Shown here in pieces: positions 13,204 through 24,985 of a stretch of DNA of 64,000 nt (its first letter is position 1; every line of letters starts with the position of its first letter). This DNA comes from Plantago major (Eukaryota; Streptophyta; Magnoliopsida; Lamiales; Plantaginaceae): contig JAIFAC010000234.1 in the NCBI GenBank assembly GCA_026545765.1, positions 62,001 through 126,000 on the forward strand, written 5' to 3'. A program made the position numbers and the translations under genes. The notes under the pieces were generated by a model, which was not told the DNA's origin, did no database searches, and saw only the letters and a program-made list of their open reading frames with translations.

Positions 13204-14029
13204 GACTATTTACTAATAATGGGTAAATATTAAAAAAGAAAAAAAAGTGCCCCATAAAGAAAGAGAAAATGTACTCTAGGTCGAGACATTTTCATTAATG
13301 AGTAAATTGGTCTTGTCGGATCATTATACTTGATTTATCAACCATACAATTAGGAACTCGACCCAAACATTGGCCAAACAATTGTAAAGTTTAATTGAAC
13401 AAGTCTTCTAAAAAACAATCAAGTTTACGCACCAGAAAAGTAAAATTTCGATACCAATAAATATAACCACAACTATCCATTTACAATATTAAACCTACCT
13501 ATGTACAAGCCATTTAGTGTTTCTCACGCCCTCTTTATACGCATTTATTTGCACTTTGATACATCTTCGTGTACCATCAAACTTAGTTAGAAAAAATCAT
13601 ATACAATAAGCTATTAAATTTCACATCATATGTGGATAAATGATAAACAATTTCCTATTATTGATTCAAGAGTATACGTTTTTCTATACATGCTTACTAA
13701 CAAGAGTCAGGGACACTATTGAGGTCATATTGACCTATATCTTACTACACTGGTACCTACTACCAAAACAAATGCAACGAATATTATTGTGCTTCACCCA
13801 ACGCAACCTGCCAACAAGTCAAGAGAATTTTAGCAGTATAATCCCGTTGTTTTACTTTTAAACGGGTCGACTTCTATCAAACCCGAATTCAACCCCGTTC
13901 GAAATAATGATGTTCGGGTACGATCTAACATATAGTCGAACCCGTTCAATACCTTTGTAACAAGATCCGAATCCACAACATTTTATGATTAAGTTAGTAA
14001 AAACTACATTTTTCCCCGGGGGTGGTCTG

Positions 14030-14205
14030 CAAATAATCTCTCTAGGTAGGGAAACTCTCTTCGGTCTTCTCTCTACTTTCTTGATCTCCATAATGGGCCC
14101 CGGGAAGGGGGGGGGTCATCTAATACTCTCTAGGCGGGGAAACTGTTTTCGATCTTCTATGTACTTTGTTTATCTCCATGACGGGACAGACCGGGAAGGG
14201 GGGGG
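14030..14205. repeat. Two-unit tandem repeat ending in G runs
   Basis: Two units of about 90 bases (start near 14036 and 14131) share CTCTCTAGG.GGGAAACT, TTTCTTGATCTCCAT-like and CGGGAAGGGGGG words. Each ends in a run of 9-12 G. The units differ at about one base in five, so the duplication is old. Confidence 0.65.
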
Positions 14206-14225
14206 GGGTGTGGAGGAAAAAAAAA

Positions 14226-14425
14226 ACAAACGTAGCATGTGAAATTATGTGTTTGTAGAATAATAATTTTTGTATCTTTGGTGGGGTGATAAATACCACC
14301 ACGAGGTTGTTGGGAACTGGAGGGGAGGGGGTTGGAAAAAACCGTATGTGAAATTGTTTGTATTTTTTTTTTTTGTGTGTGTATGGCAGGGTGACCACAT
14401 ACCACCGCGGGGTTGTTGGCATCAA
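14226..14425. repeat. Second two-unit tandem repeat
   Basis: Two units of about 115 bases share ATGTGAAATT.TGTTTGTA and a GGGTGA..A.ATACCACC.CG.GGTTGTTGG block. They directly follow the G-run repeat. No coding meaning; the proline-rich frames on the minus strand come from the G runs. Confidence 0.6.
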
Positions 14426-14794
14426 CCCTATTGATTGTGTTGCATACTTTTGTATTTTATTTATTCTGCTGCATATCTTTAAAACATTCTAACATGTACT
14501 TAATAAAAGGTGGATAAGGTAGGACTGTACAAAATATATGTTATTATCCCCGGGCAAATGTAATGTTTAAAGTCAATCCAACCCCTTTCAAAGCATATTA
14601 TCCGCTATCATGAGTCGATTTTTACATTTTTCTATATAGTTAGCATAAATAAAGACTCAATGATATAATATTGGCCGGTGGAGAAGGATTCACCGACCGA
14701 CACCACGAACCACGCTTGTTTACGCAGATTTCACTAACTTATTTTCTCGATTAATTTATTTTATCATCCCCTTTCTATTTATTATTAAAGAATC

Positions 14795-14827
14795 AATGGC
14801 CGCAGCATCGCCACGGGTTAGTACTAG
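14795..14827 (+). mobile_element. Possible Helitron 3' terminus
   Basis: A GC-rich imperfect hairpin (around CCGCAGCATCGCCACGGG) is followed after a few bases by CTAG and then T. That is the form of a Helitron 3' end. I found no matching 5' TC end or Rep/helicase gene, so this is only a candidate. Confidence 0.25.
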
Positions 14828-15182
14828 TGTAATGTGATTGTTGAACTAGTATAACTAATTGTTAAACAAATTAAACTATTAATAGTAATCAGATTCCCGC
14901 CGATTCTCTAATTTATCTATTAATAGTCATTGTCGTCGATACTTGCTTTATTGGTGCAGCACCATATTTACATATTTTCTGGAATTTTGTATTTCGATTG
15001 CCGCATGGTATCTGAATGATTGCCACAACGACAATATATAAAAATTTGATTACTTACCTTTGTGATTAGTGGTAAATATGATGCATCTACGCTAATTTAT
15101 GTTGCAAGTCAAAATTTATGTTTTTAGTTGATTGTCGTGTGATACTTGATTTATTGTCGCAGATCATATTTACATATTTTCT

Positions 15183-15726
15183 GGAATTCTAAGACCCCAA
15201 GGGTCTTATTTATACTGAATTTTTCGTGCTCTGCCTTTGATGTATAAGAAAGGTTAGAAAGGCGGGCTCTAGCCTGAAAGGCCAGAAAAAAAAAAATCCT
15301 AATTCCATAATCTTCTTCATGACTGTGGCCGCAGTGAGCCTTGTGTGGCCCCCTCGCCATCCATCGATTTCTCCCAAATACTGCTTTTTTCTTCGCTCTT
15401 CATTTCGGCCTCGTAACTCTCTCAAAAGTTGTCTTCTACAATGTCAGAGCACCTGCAATTATATTCACATTGGTCGGTCACATGACATGTTTTGACACCT
15501 CGAACTCCGCGTAATGGCCAAATCAACAGATTTTCTTATTTCCCCGATTTCGCCTAAATATGACGTTTTGACACCGAAAATCGTGCAAATCCTCAAAAAC
15601 GCGATCGTGACCTACAAAATATGCAAGAAGTTGGTAATTGGTCATAATATGATGTAAATATTAAATTTTGGGCAAAAAAATGAGGGTCTAAAAGCATGCA
15701 ACATTGCACATTTCATTGTCACATCA
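15183..15726 (-). repeat. Y-family LTR fragment, minus orientation
   Basis: It matches the part of the Y LTRs from the reversed TATA region (gggtcttatttata) to the end CATTGTCACATCA. The R/U5 side is missing. The junction with unrelated DNA is at about 15183. Confidence 0.75.
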
Positions 15727-16282
15727 ACCACTTTTCGAGGAAATGAAGTTACGAAGCCCGAAATCGAAGAACAAAGGAAACAGATAGAGCTAGGCTTAGG
15801 ATCGCACACTGTAGTCACCTAGTGACCGCAAAGGAGGAGGAATTTAGAATACGGGTTTCTCTGGCCTGGCTGACCGGGTCCCCATTCTAACCTTCTTTAA
15901 TGATAAGTGGAGTAAAAAACTCTATGGACAATATAAATAAGACCCCTGGGTCTCAAACCATACACACTCGCCCAAAATTTCTTTCGAGAGAGAACCTACC
16001 ATCGGGAAGTGAAACTCAAACAAAGAAACCCTAGCAGCCGAGCATCAAGAATGGAGATGAGGCAGCCACCGAATAACGAAGACATCAAATACTAAGCCAT
16101 CTCTTCCTTTATGCTATTTTCGATTCTGTGCCGTGATAGATAGATTGATTATGATTAGCTAATTACATTCTCGTAGGCGAACCGCCATACTCTTTTTTAT
16201 CATTGCTTTTATATACCGTGATATATTAACGTAGTTATCCGTCATAAATCGTGATTATACAACCCTATACATCCTAGTGGTG
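15727..16282 (+). repeat. Y-family LTR, plus orientation, left half
   Basis: This is the reverse complement of the Y LTR middle. It includes a TATA box at 15932-15940 (TATAAATAA) followed by GACCCCTGGG, as in the other copies. Y split it at 16282; it resumes at 45406 and ends at 45846. Its first part, about 270 bases of U3, is missing at the junction with the opposed fragment. Confidence 0.7.
16278..16282. repeat. Target duplication of Y, left
   Basis: TGGTG here, TGATG at 45406-45410 on the other side, one mismatch. Host LTR sequence resumes across the pair, which supports a real insertion point. Confidence 0.55.
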
Positions 16283-17559
16283 TGATGTGCACTCATAGAT
16301 TTCGCTTTTGCGTAACTCAGAATCCTAATCCCTAAACACAATCAAGATTAAATTTATAAGCCTAAGTCCTCAAATCCACAGCTTTATAGCGGAAAGTTGA
16401 CACGGATGTCGTTCTCCATGGACACTTAGCATAGGAACAAGGAAATAACGCTTCGATTGAATGCGTAAAAGTAAAATTGATTAATCTTAGATGTAATAAT
16501 TAAATCGCAGTAGTTTCCTAAATTGCTTTGTTTGTAAATCAATGATGGAAATGCGTAAAGGTTCCTCAACCTCCTTCCGCTATGCTACTCCCAACTTCCT
16601 AGTTAAACTCCTACGTGATTACCTCTAACGATTAAACATACTTTGGTGCTCAAGCGCGATGACGAGTATTCTACTCGCTCAATGAAACTACTCACTGTCA
16701 ATGTAACATCACCCTATTTAAGGATGTATAGAGTTGTATAACCACGATTTACGCCTAATAACTATTCCATTAACACATCACGAGATGTAAAGAAGTAGCA
16801 AAAGTAGAGTTACGGCGGTTTGCCTTTACAAAAGAAAGTTAGCTACTCATAGTAATCTAAGAATAGAAATCAAAAAATAGAGAAGAAAGGAAGAAGAAGC
16901 TTAGTCTTTGATGTCTTCGTGCTGGTGCTTCTAGGGTTTCCTCCTTCTGGGTGCCTGACGGCCAGCGGTTTTGGGATTTCACTTTCCCGAGGACTGGTTC
17001 TCTCTCAGGTGAGCTGCTTTGTGAGCTGTGTAGAATTATGAGACCCCTGATATCTTATTTATAGGTGAAATCCCGAGCTCAAACCTCCATTCTTCAATAA
17101 GGAAGGTTTAGAAGATGGCTCTAGCCTGACAGCTGCAGAGAAACTCAGAAGTTTAAGAACATCCATCGCGGTCGCTGTAAGTAACGTTCACGGTCCCCCC
17201 TCTCGGACCGCAATTCGATTGCTATAGCTTAGAATCTATTTTTCGCTCTAAATTTCGTCAGAATTCGTTTCTCGAAAAGTGGTCTTCACGGTTGTTGCAT
17301 CTTCAATTATCTTCGCATCGTTAGGTCATGACATGTTTTGACTCTCAACTCCGTGCAATGGTCAACTGCATATTCGCTTCTTGTCCCGACGGCACAATTA
17401 TGTCAAGCTTCAAAACGGAATCGTGTCTCTTAAAAACGCGATCATGACCTCCATGTAAAACACGCAGTTGGTAATTGACCATAAACGATACAAATATTGC
17501 ATCAAAGGCAAAAAGAGGGTCTAAAAGACAAGTATATCGCACATTTCATTGTCACATCA
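16283..17559 (-). repeat. 3' LTR of Athila-like element Y (1277 bp)
   Basis: It runs TGATGTGCACTCA... to ...CATTGTCACATCA, with matching inverted ends (TGATGTG / CACATCA). It aligns over its whole length with 44110-45405. A reversed TATA box lies at 17055-17063. The polypurine-like tract follows on the right, showing the element reads on the minus strand. Confidence 0.9.
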
Positions 17560-17578
17560 CAACCCCAATCGGCTTGCT
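17560..17578 (-). other. Polypurine tract of Y
   Basis: The minus strand reads TTGGGGTTG directly before the LTR start TGATGTGACA. Y2 has TTTGGGGGTG at the same place (47664-47676). Confidence 0.6.
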
Positions 17579-19222
17579 CATCCTTGAGCAAGGCAAAACG
17601 ATAATTAAGAAGTGACCATGAAATGAGCAACAAGAATAAACCACCACATAGACAAGCGCCTAGTTTTAGGTTTCAAACTCATCGACTCGCTTAGTTTCAA
17701 CTCCAACTTCATGACTCCACAACAAACAAGTAACAAGTAAGCATCACTCACTATACCAATGTTACAAGTGTAACCCAATGTCCTTATAGGTGTACTTTAA
17801 AATCATCACCCTCAAGGTAACGTTATGCAATCCTCATCCCAAAAGTCAAGCACAAAATAAAGTAGTACTCAGGTTGGCTTGGTAAGTAAAATAGGTAGGA
17901 TAATACGGCTTGGTAAGTAAAATAGGTAAGATAATATATAGAGGAGTGAAAGGCCAAGTATCATTAAAAGATAACAAGATAGAATAAAGGGTATTTCTGT
18001 GGGACTTCTCATGCCTAACAATCGAAGTTCCTTCCTTCAACTTCGCCTCTCGTAATGAAAATCTTCAACTTCTCTTCTATCATCGTAATTCTCCATGGCT
18101 GCTTCACACATAGACTAATTGCTCCATTATTTTTCTTCTTTTTTCTTTTTCTTTTGGCATACTATTTTTGCGCCGCTTTATCGACTCAGTATGCTTTAGG
18201 TTGGCCATCATTGGCTCTTTAGTCACTACATTTTTGGTAGTGTCTGCTTTACCGAATTCATAGCTTTAATTTGTGCGGCCGGTTTGGTATACATGCCATC
18301 AACCTCACGACATGTAGCTTTTTGTGGCCATGCTGTATGTGGGTAGTATCCTAATATGCCCAACACGAAAACGGTGATCTCAAGGACCACAAATCCAATT
18401 CGAGACTTTTGTACCTTTGCTTTTTCGCATTTTCTTTTCAATTTTTCTAGAGCAAGTGCTAATGATTTTAGCACCGTAATAAAACAATAGGCCAACAAGG
18501 TTACCTTCGATGATGATCATCTTCCACCTGGGTCATGGTTTTCTTCTTCTTTCCCTAAACCAATTCTCGATCATGATCAAAACATGATTCTCCTCCATTG
18601 TTTCGAACTCGCTGCTTTGTTTCATCGCTCAAGCTCGGCAAGGTTGCCGTCACACCGCTTAGTAAAACAAGTATATGATATATGATGGAGTTTCATAAGG
18701 CTCAAAAAGCTTTTAGCGGGTTAGCGAAAGGTATAGAAAAGGATTCAAAGGTGAGTACCACTAATCATATTCATGTCACGACAAATAAAGACTCAAGTAG
18801 CAGTTCACATGGTTGCACACAGACTTCAATTAGAGTAGCAAGTAAACTCACTCATCAAAGTAGCATGGGTTGATTCAAGAGCATATATTCAAAGAAGCAA
18901 AGAAAGAAAGAAAACAAATCCACAACCCTCATCTCGCTTATGGCTCACACTGCACTCTCCCACAGATCCAAATATTTTTCAACACGTAGAAGACCTTAGA
19001 CGAACGGATAAGGCTATAACATAACTTAAAATGTGAATTACTAAGTGCTAGTATTTAAAGTTATTACGCACCTAATAGTTAAGTAGGTAGCAATCAAATC
19101 AAATTCTTCCCCAAAACTAGCTAAGAAGAGCAAATAGGAAACTAGGAAATTAAAGAGAAAAAGAATGATACTCCCCTCGGTGTCAGATTCTCCAATCGAG
19201 ATGGTGCTTCAAGATGAGGATC
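17579..19222 (-). other. Y internal 3' region without clear gene
   Basis: The region aligns with Y2 (47680-49330), so it belongs to the element. A 90-residue minus-strand frame at 18226-18498 contains a hydrophobic stretch (VVLEITVFVLGILGYY) that could be a membrane segment. That stretch falls in a block also found in X and Y2. No known domain recognised. Confidence 0.55.
18285..18410 (-). repeat. Conserved 3' block shared by Y, Y2 and X
   Basis: About 125 bases here match 48355-48485 (Y2) and 24055-24185 (X). Shared words include GCATACATGCCATC, CGACATGTAGCTTTT and GCCCAACACGAAAACGGTG. Neighbouring DNA is less alike, so this block is more constrained or more recently exchanged. Confidence 0.7.
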
Positions 19223-20340
19223 CTACAGAGGCGGTGGAGGATAAAACTTGATAGCCTTGGTAGTATAGGGATGGATCAACGCCAAGCAAAGGATAGAGCT
19301 GCAGTGGTGGATAATAAGGTGGATACTCATAGTGACCATACCACAATGTTCTCCCGCCGGAAGGAGATCTCGCCATAACGGTGTGGGTAACATGATTGTT
19401 CCACTCGCACCTCCGCCCATTCCGCTCATCTCATCTCGCCTTTGAGCACTCCCTCGACTCTCCATCCGATAGTTGTTCACAAATTCGCTGAACGAATTCA
19501 TGTCAAAAGCTCCTTGCGGCCGATCCGCTACTCCTCTTCTTCTATGTTCGGCCATGCCTTCTCCTGCATCTCAAGGAGGTGGATGGTTCAGATTCATCAA
19601 AGGTTCCATGAGTCGTATGAATCTCGACTCACTAGTAGGAACCCCATTCGTCTGGCATATAGCGTAATGAGATCGGGAATGGTAGGTTCCTTCTTGTGTT
19701 CTTCTTCACCATTCGCATTTCCTTCACCATGATCCTTCCAACATCAATGTAGTGGTGCTCCATGATCACAGAGATAAGAGTGGCTACATCGACGCCTCGA
19801 GCCCTTCCCTGCAGGTTGGCTTCAAGTTGAGCTCTACAAAGTGCATCCAAATTTGCTCTTCCGCTGAGTGTAGCCCTCGGATGGACATTCCCACCGCATC
19901 ATCTCTAAATCTTTCTCCGAGTAATACCTGTGGATGTTTTCTAGATAACTCCATACTCCAACTTGTCATATGCCGCCTCAGATTCTCCATGAATGTTCTC
20001 CTCGGTATGTTGAAGAACTCCTGATAGCTTTCGCCCAAACATGACTTCTACCCTCGGATGATGACGGGCGATCTATAAGTGCATCCTCCGATTTTTAACC
20101 TTCATTTAAAGTACTCCATGAGAACTCCCGGACTACCTCTATGTCGATCCTGGAGAATGGGTGAAAGTTCCCCAAGCATAAAGGCTCAAAACGTCGTGAA
20201 TCCAATTAAGGGCCGGTTCATTCCCCATTCAATCTCTATGTTCCTCGAATCACCCTCGTCGCTATTAACCAATAGCCAACTCCGGGCCTTGCTTGAAAGG
20301 GTCGTCGATGCTACCTTCTTCCCTTTCTTTGCCTCTTAGT
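19223..20340 (-). pseudogene. Env-position ORF remnant of Y
   Basis: This is a broken reading frame in the place of the Athila second ORF. Pieces: a lysine-rich start near 20340 (KKGKKVAST), a middle piece at 19784-20038 (MGESYQEFFNIPRRTF...), and a piece at 19632-19850 with IMEHHYIDVGRIMVKEM. The last piece matches IMERHHVDIRRIIMEEM in Y2 (near 49790). A C-terminal glycine/methionine-rich part is at 19223-19555. Function unknown. Frames change several times. Confidence 0.55.
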
Positions 20341-21225
20341 GCCTGGTTCCCCTAAATCAATTCTACGGCTTACATGCAAATCCAATGGGGTTTCTTCTCC
20401 CCCAAACCTAATGTGTGGCACAAGGCGTATGCAAAATTATAGCTTGTAGTAAGATCAATTGCCACTTCAAAATAATGCAAGAACTAGGCATGTAACTCAT
20501 GTTTTCAAAATGTGTCAAGCATTAGGTTGAAAGGCAAATTGTAAGGTAGTCTCCATCCTATGAGCATATGATGAGTCAAACATGTTTTCTAGGCATACTT
20601 CAACAATTTACTACCATGTAAGCAAGTAATCGAGGGAGAAAGGGGTCGACAAAGGAGTTTCTTCTATTGAGACATTTTATCGAACACTTGGTAGGCAAGA
20701 ACAAAAACCTTCAAAGCAAGTGTTAATGTAGTGAATGCTAAAAGTACGCATGTATCCACATATCTCAAGCATCAACAAAACAATCAATTGAAGAACATAA
20801 TTGCTAAACACCAAAGAAGCAAGAAGAAAGTGCAAGCAAAGAATTGAATGATAAAGACATTGAATTGAAGATGTAATGAGGATAGTAATCAGTAGAGATT
20901 ACTTACTTGATGTTGATGATGGATGGGCAAGCTAATAATGCAATGGGTATGATAGAATTGAAGAGAAAATGAAGAATTTTGGAAGAGAAGTAAAATGGGG
21001 AGGGAGAAAAACGTTATGGGGTTTAAAAGGTGGAGGAAGTGAGGTCAGCCATCGTCCTCGCACGCCGATAAATCGTGTTTTCAATCCTTTTTTGGTTTTT
21101 TCGATTTTTCAAAAGCAAAAATAATAAATAAGAAATTTTGGAAATGATTTTGAAAAGTTTTCAAAAATAATTTTGGCACGGAAACAAGAAAAGATGAAAA
21201 TCGAAAATGCGAATGCAAATGCGTA
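20341..21225 (-). other. Y spacer between protease and env-position ORF
   Basis: No gene seen. AT-rich at 21060-21220. On the minus strand the protease side begins with a leader-like, pyrimidine-rich region (20930-21060) resembling the W spacer at 53750-53880. Confidence 0.5.
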
Positions 21226-22265
21226 AAAACGTGACCTCGTTGCCTCCCAAGAAGTGCTTGTTTAAGGTCTTATAGATCGATTTCTATTGTTGATGACTCG
21301 CTTGCCGGGTAAGACCCCTGCTCCATCGCAAGTAGTCAACCAATCTTCCATGAAACTCGGGTCGGTATTCCAATCCTTCACTCCCATGTTGAATCGGTCA
21401 CCTTCCCTTGTAAACTCGAACTTGTAGAGGGTACTTCATTCTTGAGTCGGTTTCTAAAACCCTTGTCATCCTTGAAGTTCTCGAGAATAGCCCCACGCTT
21501 CCCAATTTTTATCTTCCGTCATCCACTTGTCCGTATAGATCTTATAGGTTTGTTCTTCTTGTCTCTGATCCGGAAACTAGAAGTGAATCTCATGCTAATA
21601 GAAATAGTTCTTATCTATTTCCTTCATCTTTTTCGTAGAGCATCTTGAAATTCCCTGTGGTTGATCCTTCTTCTCCTTGGTGATATTTCAGCACAAGCTT
21701 CCCTTCTTAAGGAGCGAATTCCTTCGGACAACTCCACGCCACTTTGCGTACCATTAAAAACATAAAACCTTTTGCGCTTATATCTATAATGGTGTTAGTC
21801 ATTATCACAAATGGCCTTCCCAGATATAAGATTCTATTGTTGTCATTCTTGTAGTCGATCATCGAGGTCTACATGGATTATGAGAGTACCTACTTTGATG
21901 AGCACATTTCTAACCATTCCATAGTTCTTGCTATGCTCATGCCGACGCCAGGGAATGCCACAAGTGTTAGTCTTTCCTGTTAACTCCGAGTCTCTTGTAC
22001 ATCTCTAAGGGATAACATTAACATCGGATTCAGTCCAAAGTTCCTACTACCATCCCGCCCTATGTTGATCAGAATTTGAAATGCTAAGAGATTGATTTCT
22101 CCCGGGATATTAGTTCGAAGTAGGGTTTTCTTTCCTCTTATTCCTCCGTAAATTCTCCATTTGTTTCTTTTCCCGTAGAGGTACTTACACAATCTCAAGG
22201 AATCACCTTCTATACGCAATTCACTAGATAAGGTAAAGTTAAAGCGAGAGTTAGAAAGCTTATCG
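21226..22265 (-). pseudogene. Gag-protease C-terminal part of Y
   Basis: On the minus strand the order is: the continuation of gag from across the X insertion (KKLLDKLSNSRFNF at 22240-22282), a KVGTLIIHVDL segment, and then LYLGRPFVIMTNTIIDI (about 21775-21836). The last is the LGRPF motif near the end of Athila/gypsy retropepsin. The frame closes with DLKQALLGRQ near 21240. No reverse transcriptase or integrase follows, so Y is a gag-protease-only element. Several frameshifts are present. Confidence 0.65.
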
Positions 22266-22270
22266 AGGAG
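22266..22270. repeat. Target duplication of X, left
   Basis: AGGAG, repeated exactly at 42441-42445. The Y reading frame continues across the two copies. Confidence 0.9.
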
Positions 22271-23489
22271 TGATAAGCTCAAATTATACTCTATAAAACT
22301 TAAGAGAATAAGTCAGTTGTAGACTATGCCTAACTCGCATCGTTCTCTAGGGAATTAATTAAGCTACCACAACGAAATAGAGAAGAACATTTGTTTGTAA
22401 GTAACAAGTTGGTTTTGAGTGATTTTACTTCTAAAACACGAATTAATACTAAAGCAAATAAACGGTTTTTATCAAATGATAGAAGGGAACACGGTAGTGA
22501 TGATCCAGTTATGCTAACTCGATACTAATGTAATCGTTCATATTTGTCACACGGTCGGTGTACAGAAAAGCAATCAATCCAATTCAACCAAGCTGTTTTT
22601 CGAAGATTTCAAACTAGAGAAATCGCCAGGTTTGTCAGACCAACGATTCTTAACCAAAATAATTTAGAATATTTCAAACTAGCGTATTGGATTGAAGGTT
22701 TATACGAAAATCTCAAACTAGACGAACCTATATGAACGAATGTAAACCCTAGATTCGAATATGCATAACCATCACATAACTATCGAGTTCTGGAGAGGTT
22801 TAGCTACTCATACTTGAAGCAAAGATGAAGGAATTCATAATCTTGTACACGCAAAGCACAAACATAAAGATAATCGCAAGCAAGAGCATACAATTTGATA
22901 GATGAATCAGGCACAATTGTATGGAAGCAATAGAGAATTATCCACTTACTAAGAATTGGCGTCGATGGTTCGTTATATAAGAAAACCAAGCTCCAAGATC
23001 AATCAATGTCAAAACTATGTCTAGAGCTTTTTCTAGGTAAAATTTAGTAGAAGAAGTTATTCTCAAATTCCTAAGTCTAACCTAATAAGTAGAACAAAAA
23101 TGTAGAAGATCGGAAATCGCAATCCATGCCGCCAAGAAGAAATCAAGGCCGCCAGATACGATGAGTAATCGGCATATGCTACCAAGAACTGTGTCGCGCT
23201 TCTTCCGGAAGGATATCTTGCCCCCTTTGACTCCTTTGACTCAGCTTCTTGGCATTTTGGCCTTCCGCCCACTTCTAGTATCCATATGAGACATTGGAAC
23301 TCCATATATTGTAGATGCATGTAAAATACATCATTTTGCCTTCAATTAGTGCGGCTAAGCCAAATACCTACAAAACACATAAAGAACAAAACAAGTAAAA
23401 TACTCTAGGAAAACTAATAATAAAACTAAACTCAAGGATGACAAAAGACAAGAAAAGACTAGATGAAACTCTAAATTATTGTCTCATCA
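22271..23489 (-). repeat. 3' LTR of gypsy element X (1219 bp)
   Basis: It runs TGATAAGCTCAAATT... to ...TTGTCTCATCA. The last 270 bases match 42172-42440. A TATA-like motif is near 22972 on the minus strand (TATATAA). Confidence 0.88.
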
Positions 23490-23506
23490 AACTCCCTAAA
23501 TCAACC
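23490..23506 (-). other. Polypurine tract of X
   Basis: The minus strand reads TTTAGGGAGTT before the LTR start TGATGAGAC. The next bases (TGCTCGCCCTCGAGCA) resemble the block next to the Y tract, so X and Y are related families. Confidence 0.55.
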
Positions 23507-24985
23507 TTTGCTCGCCCTCGAGCAAACAAACAACGAAGACAAGAACTAGACTCGAAACAAAAAAAGAACAAATAGCACATAATAGAGTTAAACTCCCAAG
23601 TGACCGAATCTACCATTGTAACCATTAAATTGACAAGGTGCAAAAGTTTTGTACTCAACTAACCTTCGCGTAATAGTTCATAGAAAATCAAACAAGAACG
23701 CTTCTCAAGTAAATAACACTTAAGTCTACCTCGCTAGTCACTCACAGTGATTGTAGTGTAACTCTCACTCTCTTCGAAGTGTCCAAATAGGGTATACACT
23801 AAAAGTAAATCGAAGATGACTTTCTTCACAAAGATGCCTAGACTATCTTATGCTATCATATCCCTCTCATCGATTGAAAGGGACTTTTGTTTACTTAATT
23901 TTCAAAATCGGCGTCGACGCCGCCCCTTATTCAAATCATTCATTTCAAAACTCAACCACGATTGCAATCAGATATTCAATACATGGCCTCATTGTGCTCT
24001 TTTATCTCAATTTTTATGTGTCCTTTTTCGAAGTTCGACTTTTGTGCGTGTCAGTTTGGTATACGTGCCATCAACCTCACGGACATGTAGCTTTTCAGCC
24101 ACGCCGGTATATGGTAGTATTTGGAACACGCCTAACACGACTAACGGTGTAAATTAAGACCACAGATCCACCCCGAGATTCAAATTCAGATAGCTTTGGG
24201 GAGCAGCAAACAGACTCTTAGCAAATATGCAACAAAATTTAAAGTAAAAGTCGAAGGTAAGAGTCTCCTCCCAAACCTCTCCTCGAACGGGTTAGAGGAG
24301 AAAAACCAAAGAAACAAGCATGCCGCTCGTCATCCCCAACGTAAACGAAACCGAGTACACATAAGTATGAAAAGGCGCAAGTAATTCAAAAAACTTGCAC
24401 AACCCAGAATCACACAATACAATGCGGTATAATATTTTTTCATAAGCTCAAGGCTTCTCACAGGCTTTTTGGACTAAAGAGCTACACAGACTTATTATTT
24501 ACAAGAGAAACGGACTTATAGGATTTTAAATCCAAAGACACTACTTCCAAATTAAATATCATACAAAACATAAGCAAAGAAGCAAATTTATCATCAACAA
24601 TAGACGCTCGACTTGGAAGAACAACTCACGACTCACAAAGACTCTAGAAACATGGGGAGAAATGACACATGCATAAAAATTAAAACGAACGAAGTCTAGA
24701 GACTCAGATACTACACTAAGAAGTACAAACAAGAAACCCAAGAGCACATTCCTCCCCAAAGCGAAACTCAAGCATGTCCTCAAGCTAAGAGTGAAAAGAA
24801 ATAGAAATGTGATCGAAAGTTGCCAAATGTGTACCTTTAAAGTCATGTACAAGACTCATCCGTGTTGGCTAACGGGTGCTCGAAATTTCGGGTTTGCTTT
24901 CACGGCACCTTTCCTTCCCCGCAGTAAGGTGAGTGTAGAGTGGCCCGTGTGCTCCTATATATGTCTTCGTGATCAACCTGCAACA
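23507..24985 (-). other. X internal 3' region
   Basis: No gene recognised. It contains the shared 125-base block (24055-24185). A purine-rich word (TTTGGGGAGGAATG on the minus strand, near 24755) resembles the repeated polypurine-like tracts of Y2. Confidence 0.5.

Larger units (their letters stand above)
13209..15182. other. Unassigned DNA right of element A
   Basis: About 2 kb without a convincing gene. Visible structure: two tandem modules at 14020-14420, a possible Helitron-type end near 14827, and a 60-base direct repeat (14925-14985 and 15126-15187). The first 650 bases are AT-rich and show nothing I recognise. This may be the oldest DNA in the left half of the window. Confidence 0.6.

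Noticed and set aside
13860-13980. CCCGAAC/GTTCGGGT words as a tRNA-derived SINE.
   Set aside because: I found no A-box and B-box at the right spacing and no poly-A tail.
14120-14425. Proline-rich minus-strand frames suggesting a cell-wall protein.
   Set aside because: They come from G runs and a tandem repeat; no signal peptide or repeated SPPP pattern.
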